Assembly (NCBI GenBank): GCA_004297845.1
Contig: SCSP01000289.1
Location: 1 to 39,853 of the forward strand
Length of the DNA: 39,853 nucleotides
Source of the DNA: Bacteroidota bacterium
Lineage (GTDB): Bacteria > Bacteroidota > Bacteroidia > Palsa-948
Direction of reading: 5' to 3'
This document shows positions 1 to 8,100 of this stretch, piece after piece (position 1 is the first letter of the stretch; the number at the start of each line of letters is the position of its first letter). The position numbers were made by a program, and so were the translations under genes. The notes under the pieces were generated by a model. That model searched no databases. It was not told where the DNA came from and was given only the letters and a program-made list of their open reading frames with translations.

Positions 1-90
1 TTGCTTCCGCCACTCACGCTTTCAAAGGAAGAAGCGGAGATATTCCTTCACGCATTTGCATCCGTGATGAAAAAAGCCCTTGTGAAATAG
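1..90 (+). CDS. argD: C-terminal end of acetylornithine/succinylornithine aminotransferase (partial)
   Basis: The window opens inside a reading frame that encodes LLPPLTLSKEEAEIFLHAF and ends in a TAG stop, 29 residues in all. A 'R-L-x-P-P-L' strand followed by a helix that begins with an acidic 'EE' is the usual C-terminus of class III aminotransferases of the ArgD family. The next gene starts 3 bases after the stop and is argF', followed by argB and argH, so an ArgD in this position fits an arginine operon. ArgD would transaminate N-acyl-glutamate semialdehyde to N-acyl-ornithine, the substrate of the next enzyme. Only the tail is visible, so the call rests mainly on context. Confidence 0.6.
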   Translation: MLPPLTLSKEEAEIFLHAFASVMKKALVK

Positions 91-93
91 TTC

Positions 94-1080
94 ATGAAAA
101 ATTTTATTTCGGTTAAGGATGTTGAGAATATTGACCAACTGGTACTTGAAGCGCTTATAGAAAAGAAATTTCCCTTTGCAAACAAGGAGATAGGAAAGAA
201 CAAAACCCTCGGACTTATTTTTCTAAATCCCAGCCTGCGTACCCGTCTCAGTACCCAGCGTGCCGCTCAAAATTTGGGCATGGATGTCATGGTCATGAAT
301 CTCGATAAAGAGGGGTGGAGCATGGAAACAAAGGACGGAGTCCTTATGGACGGTTCAGCGGCAGAACATATCAAAGAGGCTGCAGCAGTAATTGGGCAAT
401 ACTGTGAAATAATTGGTGTGCGCTCATTTCCAAAATTACTGAACAGAGAGGAGGATTACAGCAACGAGGTGCTGAATAAATTTATCCAATACGCTGGTGT
501 CCCGGTAATTAGTTTAGAATCTGCAACGCTTCATCCGCTTCAATCACTTGCAGATTTAATTACCATTACAGAAATCTGGAACTCCCAGGTCCCAACTCCC
601 GGCTCCAGACCGAAGGTCGTGCTGACATGGGCTCCTCATCCTAAAATTCTCCCGCAGGCAGTTCCGAATTCCTTTTCAGAATGGATGCTGAGATCCAATG
701 TGGATTTTGTAATTACACATCCTGAAGAATATGAATTGGATGCCCGATTTACCTCTCTCCCTTCAGGGTCGGGGCAAGCTAAAATTATTTACAATCAGGA
801 GGAGGCATTTAAAGGTGCAGATTTTATTTATGCGAAGAATTGGTCATCGTATAAAGAATATGGAAAAATAATATCTCAGGATAAAAAATGGATGATCACC
901 AACAAAAAAATGGTGCTGACCAATCAGGCAAAGTTCATGCACTGTTTGCCTGTAAGAAGAAATGTAGTTGTGGCAGATGAGGTTCTTGACGACCCGAATT
1001 CTATCGTGATTCAGCAGGCGAAGAACAGAATTTATTCTGCCCAGGTTGTTTTAAAAAAAATTCTGCAAACATTGAAATGA
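94..1080 (+). CDS. argF': N-acetyl/N-succinyl-ornithine carbamoyltransferase
   Basis: This enzyme transfers the carbamoyl group to an N-acylated ornithine, replacing OTCase in the Bacteroidota arginine pathway. The carbamoyl-phosphate loop reads FLNPSLRTRLST (residues about 43-54), with SLRTR where true OTCases have STRTR. The C-terminal substrate loop is HCLPVRRNVVV instead of the OTCase HCLP-AHRG form. Both mark the acyl-ornithine family. The residue that separates acetyl from succinyl forms (Glu92 in Xanthomonas, Pro90 in Bacteroides) aligns with Ala90 in MDGSAAEHI, so the acyl group is left open. Two short stretches look inserted: QVPTPGS near residue 165, from a 7-base-period array, and SLPSGSGQ near residue 222, from a palindromic element. 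The stop overlaps the argB start (ATGA). Confidence 0.92.
   Translation: MKNFISVKDVENIDQLVLEALIEKKFPFANKEIGKNKTLGLIFLNPSLRTRLSTQRAAQNLGMDVMVMNLDKEGWSMETKDGVLMDGSAAEHIKEAAAVIGQYCEIIGVRSFPKLLNREEDYSNEVLNKFIQYAGVPVISLESATLHPLQSLADLITITEIWNSQVPTPGSRPKVVLTWAPHPKILPQAVPNSFSEWMLRSNVDFVITHPEEYELDARFTSLPSGSGQAKIIYNQEEAFKGADFIYAKNWSSYKEYGKIISQDKKWMITNKKMVLTNQAKFMHCLPVRRNVVVADEVLDDPNSIVIQQAKNRIYSAQVVLKKILQTLK
580..607 (+). repeat. Heptad array inside argF'
   Basis: Four consecutive 7-mers run in phase: AACTCCC, AGGTCCC, AACTCCC, GGCTCCA. They encode the loop SQVPTPGSR, just before the conserved RPKVVLTWAPH strand. This is one of about eleven 7-base-period arrays in the window. Confidence 0.6.
752..776 (+). 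repeat. In-gene palindromic element (type 1) in argF'
   Basis: A C-rich arm (CTCTCTCCC) is followed by a short loop and G-rich segments (AGGGTCGGGGC). In frame it reads SLPSGSGQ, between the strands 'DARFT' and 'AKIIYN', where the family normally has a short turn. It is one of the shorter and weaker copies. Confidence 0.5.
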
Positions 1081-1877
1081 AAATTTTTGTAATAAAAATC
1101 GGAGGCAATGTGATTGACGATGAAAAACAACTTTCATCGTTTCTGAATAATTTCGCTTTTATCCATGATCAGAAAATTTTAGTTCACGGAGGCGGCAAGA
1201 TCGCTACAGAACTTTCCAAGCAATTAGGTATCGAAGCCAAAATGGCGGATGGAAGGCGTATTACCGATGCAGACACGCTTAAAGTGGTGCAGATGGTTTA
1301 CGGAGGATTGATCAATAAGAATATTGTAGCCCAATTGCAATCAAGGAATTGCAACGCGATAGGATTATCCGGTGCTGATGCAAACATTATTCTCGCTGCG
1401 AAGCGTGCCCTCCTCCAGGAGGGGGCAGAGGGAGGATCTGTTGATTTTGGTTTCGTAGGCGATGTGCAACATGTAGAGACGAAAAATATTGTGTCTCTGC
1501 TGAATTCCGGATTTACACCTGTTATTGCCCCCCTCACCCACGATGGCAAAGGACAAATACTGAATACGAATGCCGACACCATGGCATCCGCTGTTTCTGT
1601 TGCTATGGCAAAAAGTTTTGAAATAAATCTTATCTTTTGCTTTGAAAAGTCCGGTGTTTTGAAAAATGCGGATGACGATAATTCGGTTATTGAGAAAATG
1701 AGCTTTTCTGATTATGAAAAATATAAAACGGAAAAAACAATTTCGAAAGGGATGATTCCAAAATTGGATAATGCTTTTGATGCGATAAAGCAAGGAGTAA
1801 AATCAGTGGTGATCTGTCACGCAAAAGATTTGAAGAAAGCGGTATCAGGACAGAAATCAGGAACCTGTTTGAATTAA
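1077..1877 (+). CDS. argB: Acetylglutamate kinase (or N-succinylglutamate kinase)
   Basis: This amino-acid-kinase-fold enzyme phosphorylates the gamma-carboxylate of N-acyl-glutamate, the second step of arginine synthesis. Visible motifs are the N-terminal KIGGNVID phosphate-binding loop, the glycine-rich HGGGK, the central DGRRITDADTL substrate segment and LNTNADTMASAVSVAMAK near the C-terminus. At 266 residues it lacks the extra N-terminal helix of arginine-inhibited hexameric NAGKs. It overlaps argF' by 4 bases (ATGA), so translation is probably coupled. Residues about 110-121 (ALLQEGAEGGS) come from a GC-rich palindromic element between ANIILAAKR and VDFGFVGDV. If the operon works on succinylated intermediates, as in Bacteroides, the substrate would be N-succinylglutamate. 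Confidence 0.94.
   Translation: MKIFVIKIGGNVIDDEKQLSSFLNNFAFIHDQKILVHGGGKIATELSKQLGIEAKMADGRRITDADTLKVVQMVYGGLINKNIVAQLQSRNCNAIGLSGADANIILAAKRALLQEGAEGGSVDFGFVGDVQHVETKNIVSLLNSGFTPVIAPLTHDGKGQILNTNADTMASAVSVAMAKSFEINLIFCFEKSGVLKNADDDNSVIEKMSFSDYEKYKTEKTISKGMIPKLDNAFDAIKQGVKSVVICHAKDLKKAVSGQKSGTCLN
1408..1436 (+). repeat. In-gene palindromic element (type 1) in argB
   Basis: CCCTCCTCC, a 1-base loop, then GGAGGGGG form the hairpin. The tail CAGAGGGAGGA follows. Read in frame this gives ALLQEGAEGGS, a loop insertion immediately before the conserved 'VDFGFVGDV' strand. The C-rich arm comes first in the coding direction, as in nearly all other copies. Confidence 0.75.
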
Positions 1878-1883
1878 TCATTT

Positions 1884-1911
1884 GTATATTCGTCTTTATT
1901 CGTTATTCGTA
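1884..1911 (+). repeat. Heptad array between argB and argH
   Basis: The 7-base-phased units GTATATT, CGTCTTT, ATTCGTT and ATTCGTA fill most of the 34 bases between the argB stop and the argH ATG. The unit ATTCGTA/GTATTTC recurs in the array at 19201. Confidence 0.55.
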
Positions 1912-3279
1912 ATGAAGCTGTGGAAAAAGAAAATATCCGTCAATAAGCAGGTTGAAAAATTTACCATTGGCAAGGATCGCGAACTGGACCTGCTTTTAGC
2001 CGAGCACGATGTGACTGGCTCCATGGCACATGCAAAAATGCTTGCACAGGTTGGATTATTGAAGAAATCGGTCCGGCAAAAACTCCATAAAGAGCTTAAA
2101 AATATTTTACAAAATATCAAAGCAGGCAGATTCAAAATAGAGCAAGGAACGGAAGATATACACTCCCAGATAGAATTCTTACTCACTAAAAAACTGGGCA
2201 ACATCGGAAAGCAGATTCATACGGCACGCTCCCGGAATGACCAGGTGTTGCTGGATGTGGTTTTATTTTCAAGAACAGAAATAAAAACGATTGTGCGGCA
2301 AGCCCATCCGTTATTTTCACTGTTGATTCAGCTCAGCGAAAAACACAAAAAAAAGCTATTGCCCGGTTATACGCATTTGCAAGTGGCAATGCCTTCTTCT
2401 TTCGGCTTGTGGTTTGGCGCCTATGCTGAAAGTATTAAAGAAGACATCGAGTTCTTGTTTTCCGTTTACGGGATTATCAACAAAAACCCGCTTGGCTCAG
2501 CAGCCGGATATGGTACGTCTTTGCCAATCAAAAGAAAGATTACTACACAACTTCTAGGCTTTGACGGAATGAATCACAACTCCGTTTATGCACAGATGAC
2601 AAGAGGCAGAACAGAAAAATTAGTGAGCACAGCCATGGCTCTTCTTGCCTCTACCCTTGCTAAAATGGCAATGGACATCTGCCTGTTCATGAACCAGAAC
2701 TTTGGATTTGTTTCCTTCCCGGAAAATCTTACCACCGGCTCCAGCATCATGCCGCATAAAAAAAACCCGGACGTGTTTGAACTGATCAGGGGCAAGTGTA
2801 ACCGCTTGCAGACCGTACCTCAGCAAATGACTTCCGTAATATCCAACCTTCCTTCCGGTTATCACAGAGAATTTCAGTTGCTGAAAGAAATATATTTCCC
2901 CGCTTTTGGCGAGTTAAAGGATTGTCTTACGATGATGAACTTCATGCTTCGGCAAATCCAGGCAAAAGATAATATCATGTCCGCCAAAAGTGGATCCGCC
3001 TCTGGCGGAAAAGACGAAAAGTACAAGCATATCTTCAGCGTGGACGCAGTGAATGAACTGGTAAAGAAAGGAATACCTTTCCGCGATGCATATAAAAGAG
3101 TAGGGGAAGACATTGCTTCGGACAATTTTATAATTCCCAAAAATATTACATATACTCACGAGGGCAGCATCGGTAACCTTCAAAATTCAGAGATCAGAAA
3201 AGAAATGAACGGGATCATGAGAAAGTTCAATCAGAAGTTCAGGAAAGTGGATTCTGTGCTTGGTCGTTTATTGAAATAG
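1912..3279 (+). CDS. argH: Argininosuccinate lyase
   Basis: This fumarase/aspartase-superfamily enzyme splits argininosuccinate into arginine and fumarate, the last step of the pathway. The superfamily signature is present as GSSIMPHKKNPDVFE (residues about 280-294), with HTARSRNDQ near residue 105 and the catalytic-region TGSMAHAKML near residue 36. The ORF track begins at a TTG at 1882. I prefer the ATG at 1912, because the ten residues before it come from a repeat array and family proteins begin 'M-K-L-W-x-K'. An inserted SAKSGSASGGK (near residues 360-370) encodes a GGATCCGCC/GGCGGA palindrome of a second element type. The 3' end overlaps the convergent HAD gene by 12 bases. Confidence 0.93.
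   Translation: MKLWKKKISVNKQVEKFTIGKDRELDLLLAEHDVTGSMAHAKMLAQVGLLKKSVRQKLHKELKNILQNIKAGRFKIEQGTEDIHSQIEFLLTKKLGNIGKQIHTARSRNDQVLLDVVLFSRTEIKTIVRQAHPLFSLLIQLSEKHKKKLLPGYTHLQVAMPSSFGLWFGAYAESIKEDIEFLFSVYGIINKNPLGSAAGYGTSLPIKRKITTQLLGFDGMNHNSVYAQMTRGRTEKLVSTAMALLASTLAKMAMDICLFMNQNFGFVSFPENLTTGSSIMPHKKNPDVFELIRGKCNRLQTVPQQMTSVISNLPSGYHREFQLLKEIYFPAFGELKDCLTMMNFMLRQIQAKDNIMSAKSGSASGGKDEKYKHIFSVDAVNELVKKGIPFRDAYKRVGEDIASDNFIIPKNITYTHEGSIGNLQNSEIRKEMNGIMRKFNQKFRKVDSVLGRLLK
2992..3010 (+). repeat. In-gene palindromic element (type 2) in argH
   Basis: The core palindrome TCCGCC-TCT-GGCGGA encodes SASGG within a hydrophilic loop before 'DEKYKHIFSVDAVN'. The same core (GGCGGATC with its complement) forms the hairpin at 7172-7208. 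ArgH proteins normally have only a short linker here, so this looks like an in-frame insertion. Confidence 0.6.
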
Positions 3280-3888
3280 AGAAAGTATAGTTTCTCCTTT
3301 TTTTAATAAGATCGTATTTATCCCCAATTTATTGGCTCCTTCAATATGCTGGATGGAATCATCTATAAAAAGGGTCTCCTCCTTTTTTAGTTTATTTTCT
3401 GATAAAACGAATTCGAAGATAGCTGCATCCGGTTTTCTCATCTTTACTTTGTGAGAGACATATGCTTTTTCAAACACATCGGAGAAAATATTGCGCTTGA
3501 ATTTATCTTGCATGTAAGCAGAAAAGGCTGTGTAATGAATTTCATTGGTATTGCTCAACAAAAAGATCCGGTGTGTTTTTCTGACCTCATCCAATAAAGA
3601 CACCCTTTCTTCGGGCAGATCAAGAAGCATGGCGTTCCATGCGTTGTCTATCTCCTCATCAGAAGCAACTCCTATAAATTTCCTGATATCTTCCCTGAAT
3701 TCGGAAGGACTTATTCTTCCTGTTTCTAACTTATCAAATAGATCTTTTTGAGTTGTCTGCGAATAGATCGTGGAAAAGTCGACCAGCCCCAGTTTAGCAA
3801 AGGCGTTTTCAGTAAGTTTATAATCAATATTGAGAATAACTCCGCCAAAATCGAAGATGATATTCTTTATGTGTGAAGGTATACTCAA
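3268..3888 (-). CDS. HAD-superfamily hydrolase (HAD-IA, YihX-like phosphatase)
   Basis: This is a cytoplasmic phosphatase of unknown substrate. HAD motif I is IIFDFGGVILNID, in the YihX/epoxide-hydrolase-N style with the catalytic Asp near residue 12. Motif II is LLSNTN (residues about 114-119), motif III has Lys in KMRKPD, and motif IV is TLFIDDSIQHIEGA. A helical cap lies between motifs I and II. No ATG precedes motif I. The only near-cognate start in frame is the TTG at 3888 used by the ORF track, which leaves just 11 residues before the catalytic Asp, a normal spacing. The gene converges on argH and overlaps its last 12 bases. Confidence 0.85.
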   Translation of the reverse strand: MSIPSHIKNIIFDFGGVILNIDYKLTENAFAKLGLVDFSTIYSQTTQKDLFDKLETGRISPSEFREDIRKFIGVASDEEIDNAWNAMLLDLPEERVSLLDEVRKTHRIFLLSNTNEIHYTAFSAYMQDKFKRNIFSDVFEKAYVSHKVKMRKPDAAIFEFVLSENKLKKEETLFIDDSIQHIEGANKLGINTILLKKGETILSLFQ

Positions 3889-3893
3889 AATAT

Positions 3894-3901
3894 TAAATTT
3901 G
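3894..3901 (+). promoter_or_regulatory. -7 box of the tRNA-Ile promoter
   Basis: TAAATTTG matches the Bacteroidota -7 consensus TAnnTTTG. It would place transcription start near 3905, about 40 bases before the tRNA. I see no convincing TTG -33 element at 17-23 bases upstream. Confidence 0.5.
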
Positions 3902-3943
3902 CAGCCCCGTTGCTTCTTTGAAAGAAATTCAAAGTTAATAAAT

Positions 3944-4020
3944 GGGCCTATAGCTCAGCTGGTTAGAGCACTTGACTCATAATCAAGTGGTCCCAGGTTC
4001 AAGTCCTGGTGGGCCCACCA
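3944..4020 (+). tRNA. tRNA-Ile (anticodon CAU, lysidine type) with encoded CCA
   Basis: A complete 77-base cloverleaf can be folded. The acceptor GGGCCTA pairs with TGGGCCC (one G-U), the D-loop is AGCTCAGCTGGTTAGAGC, the anticodon arm is TTGAC-TCATAAT-CAA, the T-arm is CCAGG-TTCAAGT-CCTGG, and the 3' ACCA is encoded. The anticodon is CAT. The arm GACTCATAATC is the form found in tRNA-Ile2, where TilS converts C34 to lysidine so that it reads AUA, and it is unlike elongator or initiator tRNA-Met. The gene stands alone between a promoter box and a terminator, so it is transcribed separately. Confidence 0.93.
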
Positions 4021-4030
4021 AAACAGAACA

Positions 4031-4067
4031 GAACTTCGTGATTCTCACGGGGTTCTTTCTTTTTATT
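4031..4067 (+). terminator. Rho-independent terminator after the tRNA
   Basis: GAACTTCGTGA pairs with TCACGGGGTTC across a TTC loop, an 11-bp stem with two T-G wobbles. The T-rich run TTTCTTTTTATT follows directly. It starts 11 bases after the tRNA CCA end. Confidence 0.85.
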
Positions 4068-4110
4068 GCAATATTTCATCCTCAATAATAAATATTGATA
4101 TAGTTTTCCT

Positions 4111-7100
4111 TTATATAAAACGGTTAATCAGTTTTTTGGAATAATTCAAAACATTTCTCAAAACATCATAAAACAGCATTATCCACAAAAAGCCAGACAT
4201 TGTCCATAGGACAGCCACGTTGACCCAATACGTGCTGTAATAATTTCCGAAAACATTTTTCCGGGGAGCAAAAAAATGAGAGCGAATAAAATGGTTTGAT
4301 GAGCCGTCCCTGAAAATGGGATCTTTTGTTGCAACAAGCTTACCATCTTCCACAATTATGGCGTTGGTCAGACCGTCATTCGTCACTAGTTCTTCCAGTT
4401 TTTGATTATGGTATTCATTTTTCAGATTATTAAACTCCAAATTTCCGGCTATACTGCTCTGATAGGTAAGCATTAAATCATTTTTAGCTTTCCTTTCCTT
4501 TTTGTCAACATCCAAATAATGCTTCTTGATTTTTGCGAGATATTTTTTCATCTCCACACAAACTGCTGTGTCATACCCGCCACTGGTAAGGTTACTATGA
4601 CGGTTAAACACATGATCAGGAGTGATTTTATGGCTGATAATTTCATTCCTTATTATTTCAAGTATAGAATCTTTCTTAGGTGCGGTTTTTGCAGATAAGG
4701 CTTTATCCGATAAATCCACCATGGCAGGGCACCACGCTCCCGATATAACATTAGCGCTTTTAGATTGTTTTTCATACCTGTAAAAGATTTTTTCATAGTC
4801 GTTGTTCATAAATTGATTTACCGCAAGCGCCTCAAAGGCCCATCTGGATGTCATCATATCACCTGCAAAGGGAACCAGCGCCTGACCGGAAATCTTAGGA
4901 TTCAGTTCATCAAACCTGACCAACGCCCCGCTTAAAAGGATCTGCGGGATGAGCAGGAAAGGGATAAGTATGTAGATAGTAACCACTGAATTGAAAGCGG
5001 CAGAAATATTCAAGCCCAGCATGTTCGCGCAGCAGGAAGTGGTGAAAAGCACCAGCCAGTAATCAATATACATTCCTTTTATTTCAAGAATGTAATTCCC
5101 GATAAGAACAAAAGTGAGGGTTTGAATGGCGGAAATAAAGAACAGGATAATCACTTTGGAAAAGAGGTAGCTCCCTTTGCTCAGGTTCAGAAAAGATTCG
5201 CGTTTCAGAATTTTCCGGTCCCGGATTATTTCCTCTGCGCTCACCATCATTCCCACAAACAGTGCTACGAGTACGCACATGAACATGAAAGCAGGCAGGT
5301 TCTTGTTTTCAGAAAAAATATACTCCTCTCCATTTTTATAATATTTTACAAGAAAAGCAAGAATCAAGGATAGAAGAGGCGCTTCAATCAGGGTTATTGC
5401 CAGATACTGTGTGTTGGAAATTTTCGACAAAACATCACGCACTACAAATACTTTGAATTGATTGATGAAATTAGGTTTCTTGAAAGAGTTATGTATGTCG
5501 TGTTTTGCATTACCTGAAGATATACCTGTATTTGGCGCTATTTTCTCTCTATAAAATCCATTCCATTCATCTGATGATACCTTGCGGTTATGAGTAAGAT
5601 TCCCGTTCTCATCCAGTACCTTTGCTTCAATAATATTGAATACTTGCTCCGGATTCACATTGCCGCAGGCAACACATTCGCTTTCATCCGCATTCACCTG
5701 GTTCACCAGCTTTTTAAAATAAATAACTGAATCTACCGGATTACCATAATAAATTGGGTAACCACCAACATCTAATATCAAAAGCTTATCAAACATCTTG
5801 AAGATGTCGGAGGAGGGCTGGTGGATCACGACAAATACAAGTTTCCCCTTTAAAGCAAGTTCTTTCAGCAGATCCATTATATTTTCAGAATCCCGCGAGG
5901 AAAGACCGGATGTTGGCTCATCACAAAAAAGAACTGCGGGTTCCCGGATCAATTCAAGCGCTATGTTTAGTCTCTTTCTTTGACCACCGCTGATGGTCTT
6001 ATCCAGAGAATTTCCAACTTTTAAGTCTCTCGTCTCATACAAACCAAGCTCATTAAGCATATGTATAACCTTCTCATGAATCCGTGTATCCGGAATCCCG
6101 TCAAAACACAGTTTGGAATTGTAAAACAAATTCTGATAAACGGTAAGTTCTTCGATCAGCAGGTCATCTTGCGGCACATAGCCAACAACTCCTTCGAGCT
6201 TTTCCTTTTCCTTATGGAGATTATATCCATTCACCAAAACCTCCCCGCCTGAGGGTGCGTTATTCCCGTTCAAAATATTCAGCAAAGTGGATTTTCCGGC
6301 ACCGCTCCCTCCCATTATTCCCATCATCTTGCCGGAAGGTTCAGAAAAGCTGAGATCATAGAGTCCCTGCTTGCCGTTTTTAAATTTGTACTCTATATTT
6401 TTTACAACAAATTCAATTTTTGCTTCGGAAGAGGAATTCATAAAACAGCCAGCGATGTCGCTGTAATAGATCGGCTGTACTTTCGCGTTTCGGATGGAGG
6501 ATCCGGGCGACAAAATATAGGTTCGTCCGGCAGATAGGATTTGGCTGTTAAGAAACAACTCCGAACTTCCAAAATAACGGATTATGTAAATTCCAATGCT
6601 GTTAATCTTCAAAATGCCAAGCCGCCCGCTCAAAGAGTCGGAAAAAATGTGTTTTGTTAAATGTTTTGATTCCGGTTTCTCACTGCTAACTACCAGAAGA
6701 TTGGAAGAATCCTCCATCTCTTCCGGAGTGGGCTTATTTGCAAAAAGAAAACATTGGTTGAATTCTTCATCGGAAATTTTAAAGGAAGAGGATACTGTTG
6801 AAATAAATTCCATTTCCTGTTCCGATACAGAAGCATCGGAGCCCACAAACTCAATGAGGTTGAGAAGTACAATAAACTTCTGTTTCTGGCTAAGTTCTTC
6901 ATTGATCTGGTCACAGATGACTATGACTTTTACAGAACTTACAGCCAGTCGTCTCTTCTTCTTTTCGCCTGCAGCTTCTCCGGATTGCTGTTTAAGAAAT
7001 TCATCATAATACGTCAGATATTCTTTAACCTGCTCAGAGTTCAGTTGCTTTTTCAGGAATGTTTCAACAACGTGTTTTGCATCGACAGAATTTTCATTTG

Positions 7101-7155
7101 ACTGTGCAATGATGGCAAACAGGCGCATCAGCGCCTTTAATATTTTTTCACTCAT
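4111..7155 (-). CDS. ABCG/White-type ABC transporter with TerB-like N-terminal domain
   Basis: This 1014-residue fused ATPase-permease is likely an exporter in the inner membrane. Residues 1-150 are all-helical and resemble a TerB-like (tellurite-resistance B) domain. Residues about 170-260 are beta-rich and may be FHA-like. The ATPase follows: Walker A GGSGAGKS (about 283), signature SGGQRKRLNIALE (about 390) and Walker B VLFCDEPTSGLSSRD (about 415), with the order ATPase then membrane domain typical of ABCG half-transporters. Hydrophobic helices cluster at about 595-790. A long polar, probably periplasmic segment and a last helix near 985-1005 follow. It ends a three-gene unit with a lipoprotein and a SiaC-family protein. 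The substrate is unknown. Confidence 0.85.
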   Translation of the reverse strand: MSEKILKALMRLFAIIAQSNENSVDAKHVVETFLKKQLNSEQVKEYLTYYDEFLKQQSGEAAGEKKKRRLAVSSVKVIVICDQINEELSQKQKFIVLLNLIEFVGSDASVSEQEMEFISTVSSSFKISDEEFNQCFLFANKPTPEEMEDSSNLLVVSSEKPESKHLTKHIFSDSLSGRLGILKINSIGIYIIRYFGSSELFLNSQILSAGRTYILSPGSSIRNAKVQPIYYSDIAGCFMNSSSEAKIEFVVKNIEYKFKNGKQGLYDLSFSEPSGKMMGIMGGSGAGKSTLLNILNGNNAPSGGEVLVNGYNLHKEKEKLEGVVGYVPQDDLLIEELTVYQNLFYNSKLCFDGIPDTRIHEKVIHMLNELGLYETRDLKVGNSLDKTISGGQRKRLNIALELIREPAVLFCDEPTSGLSSRDSENIMDLLKELALKGKLVFVVIHQPSSDIFKMFDKLLILDVGGYPIYYGNPVDSVIYFKKLVNQVNADESECVACGNVNPEQVFNIIEAKVLDENGNLTHNRKVSSDEWNGFYREKIAPNTGISSGNAKHDIHNSFKKPNFINQFKVFVVRDVLSKISNTQYLAITLIEAPLLSLILAFLVKYYKNGEEYIFSENKNLPAFMFMCVLVALFVGMMVSAEEIIRDRKILKRESFLNLSKGSYLFSKVIILFFISAIQTLTFVLIGNYILEIKGMYIDYWLVLFTTSCCANMLGLNISAAFNSVVTIYILIPFLLIPQILLSGALVRFDELNPKISGQALVPFAGDMMTSRWAFEALAVNQFMNNDYEKIFYRYEKQSKSANVISGAWCPAMVDLSDKALSAKTAPKKDSILEIIRNEIISHKITPDHVFNRHSNLTSGGYDTAVCVEMKKYLAKIKKHYLDVDKKERKAKNDLMLTYQSSIAGNLEFNNLKNEYHNQKLEELVTNDGLTNAIIVEDGKLVATKDPIFRDGSSNHFIRSHFFAPRKNVFGNYYSTYWVNVAVLWTMSGFLWIMLFYDVLRNVLNYSKKLINRFI

Positions 7156-7171
7156 GGTCCGTTATAAATGC

Positions 7172-7208
7172 AAAAGCTTTGATGCGCCACAGGCGGATCA
7201 AAGCTTTT
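7172..7208 (-). repeat. Strong hairpin in the lipoprotein-ABC intergenic gap (type 2 core)
   Basis: A 17-bp stem with one mismatch (AAAAGCTTTGATGCGCC against GGCGGATCAAAGCTTTT) closes on a 3-base loop. It fills half of the 68-base gap and could act as a terminator or attenuator, or as an mRNA stabiliser for the upstream lipoprotein message. Its GATCCGCC/GGCGGATC core is shared with the element inside argH. Confidence 0.8.
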
Positions 7209-7223
7209 GGTCAAAAACATTGT

Positions 7224-8078
7224 TCAATTCACCGCTTTGCTTCGCACAGAATTTAACTTGTCTGATATTTTTGAAAGCAGCGCCTTATCAATATCGTTCG
7301 ATTTTACTTCATCAAATAATTGCCCAAGGGCTTTCAATTCCTGAATCAGCGGATTGAACTCCTTGTCGCCTTCATATTCCTTCAGCAGGCTCATAAGCTC
7401 CCTTAATTCATTCCTTGCTTCAAAAACTTTCTGATAAATAATTTCGTTGTCCTTGCTTTTCTCAACATTCTTTAACAGGTTCAACGTGATGTATTGGCTC
7501 TCGATCCAGCTCCCTGTCGTTATTTGAGTGGATGTTAGCAGGCGTTCATTTGATTTTAAAAAATTATCCATTTCCGTATACAAGTCGTCCATTATTTTGT
7601 TCATGGTGTCCTTTGATTCAATGTTCCGTTCCATGCGTGAACCAATTATTTTATCAAAGCTTTCCCCCGCCTCAAGATCCTTGGCAAATTTACGGGTGGT
7701 TTCAAAATATTTTTTCATATCTGCATACTCCCCGTTGGTGGAAAGATAGATCATGTCAACGCCATATACGCCATAGTTTATTCCCTTTTTTAATGAAGTG
7801 AGATATTTGGGTGAATTATCCGTGGAATTCACCAGCGCCTTGTTAAACTCCATCCCTGTTTTAGGAAGAAGATTAATGATTTCGAAAGGTGAAGGAATAT
7901 TCAAAACCAGCTTGTGAAATTTGAAATCCGCCATCTCATTATCCGGTTGCGGGGAGGAGGAGGCAACTACCGAGTCTGAAGATTCGGTCGCTTGCGATGT
8001 ATCGGTGGTTTCAATCGAACTGTTTCCACAGGAACACAGCATCAAGATATATGTCGGTAACAGGATTTTTTTAAACAT
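7224..8078 (-). CDS. Predicted lipoprotein of unknown function
   Basis: The 284-residue protein begins MFKKILLPTYILMLCSCGN, a short signal with a lipobox-like LCSC, so the mature protein would be lipid-anchored at the second Cys (near residue 17). A Ser/Thr/Glu-rich linker follows (residues about 18-48), then a mainly helical, charged domain with no motif I recognise. The gene lies 22 bases downstream of the SiaC-like gene and 68 bases upstream of the ABC transporter gene, all on the same strand. A role as the periplasmic partner of that transporter is plausible but only inferred. A stable hairpin follows the stop codon and may set relative expression. Confidence 0.7.
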   Translation of the reverse strand: MFKKILLPTYILMLCSCGNSSIETTDTSQATESSDSVVASSSPQPDNEMADFKFHKLVLNIPSPFEIINLLPKTGMEFNKALVNSTDNSPKYLTSLKKGINYGVYGVDMIYLSTNGEYADMKKYFETTRKFAKDLEAGESFDKIIGSRMERNIESKDTMNKIMDDLYTEMDNFLKSNERLLTSTQITTGSWIESQYITLNLLKNVEKSKDNEIIYQKVFEARNELRELMSLLKEYEGDKEFNPLIQELKALGQLFDEVKSNDIDKALLSKISDKLNSVRSKAVN

Positions 8079-8100
8079 GGGTTTTGGGGTTGATAGTAAA

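Noticed and set aside
1365-1793. Minus-strand 142-aa ORF in argB
   Set aside because: It is a shadow of a strongly conserved kinase gene, and part of it covers the palindromic element.
3944-4020. Reading the CAT-anticodon tRNA as tRNA-Met
   Set aside because: The GACTCATAATC anticodon arm is typical of lysidine-modified tRNA-Ile2 rather than of initiator or elongator Met tRNAs.
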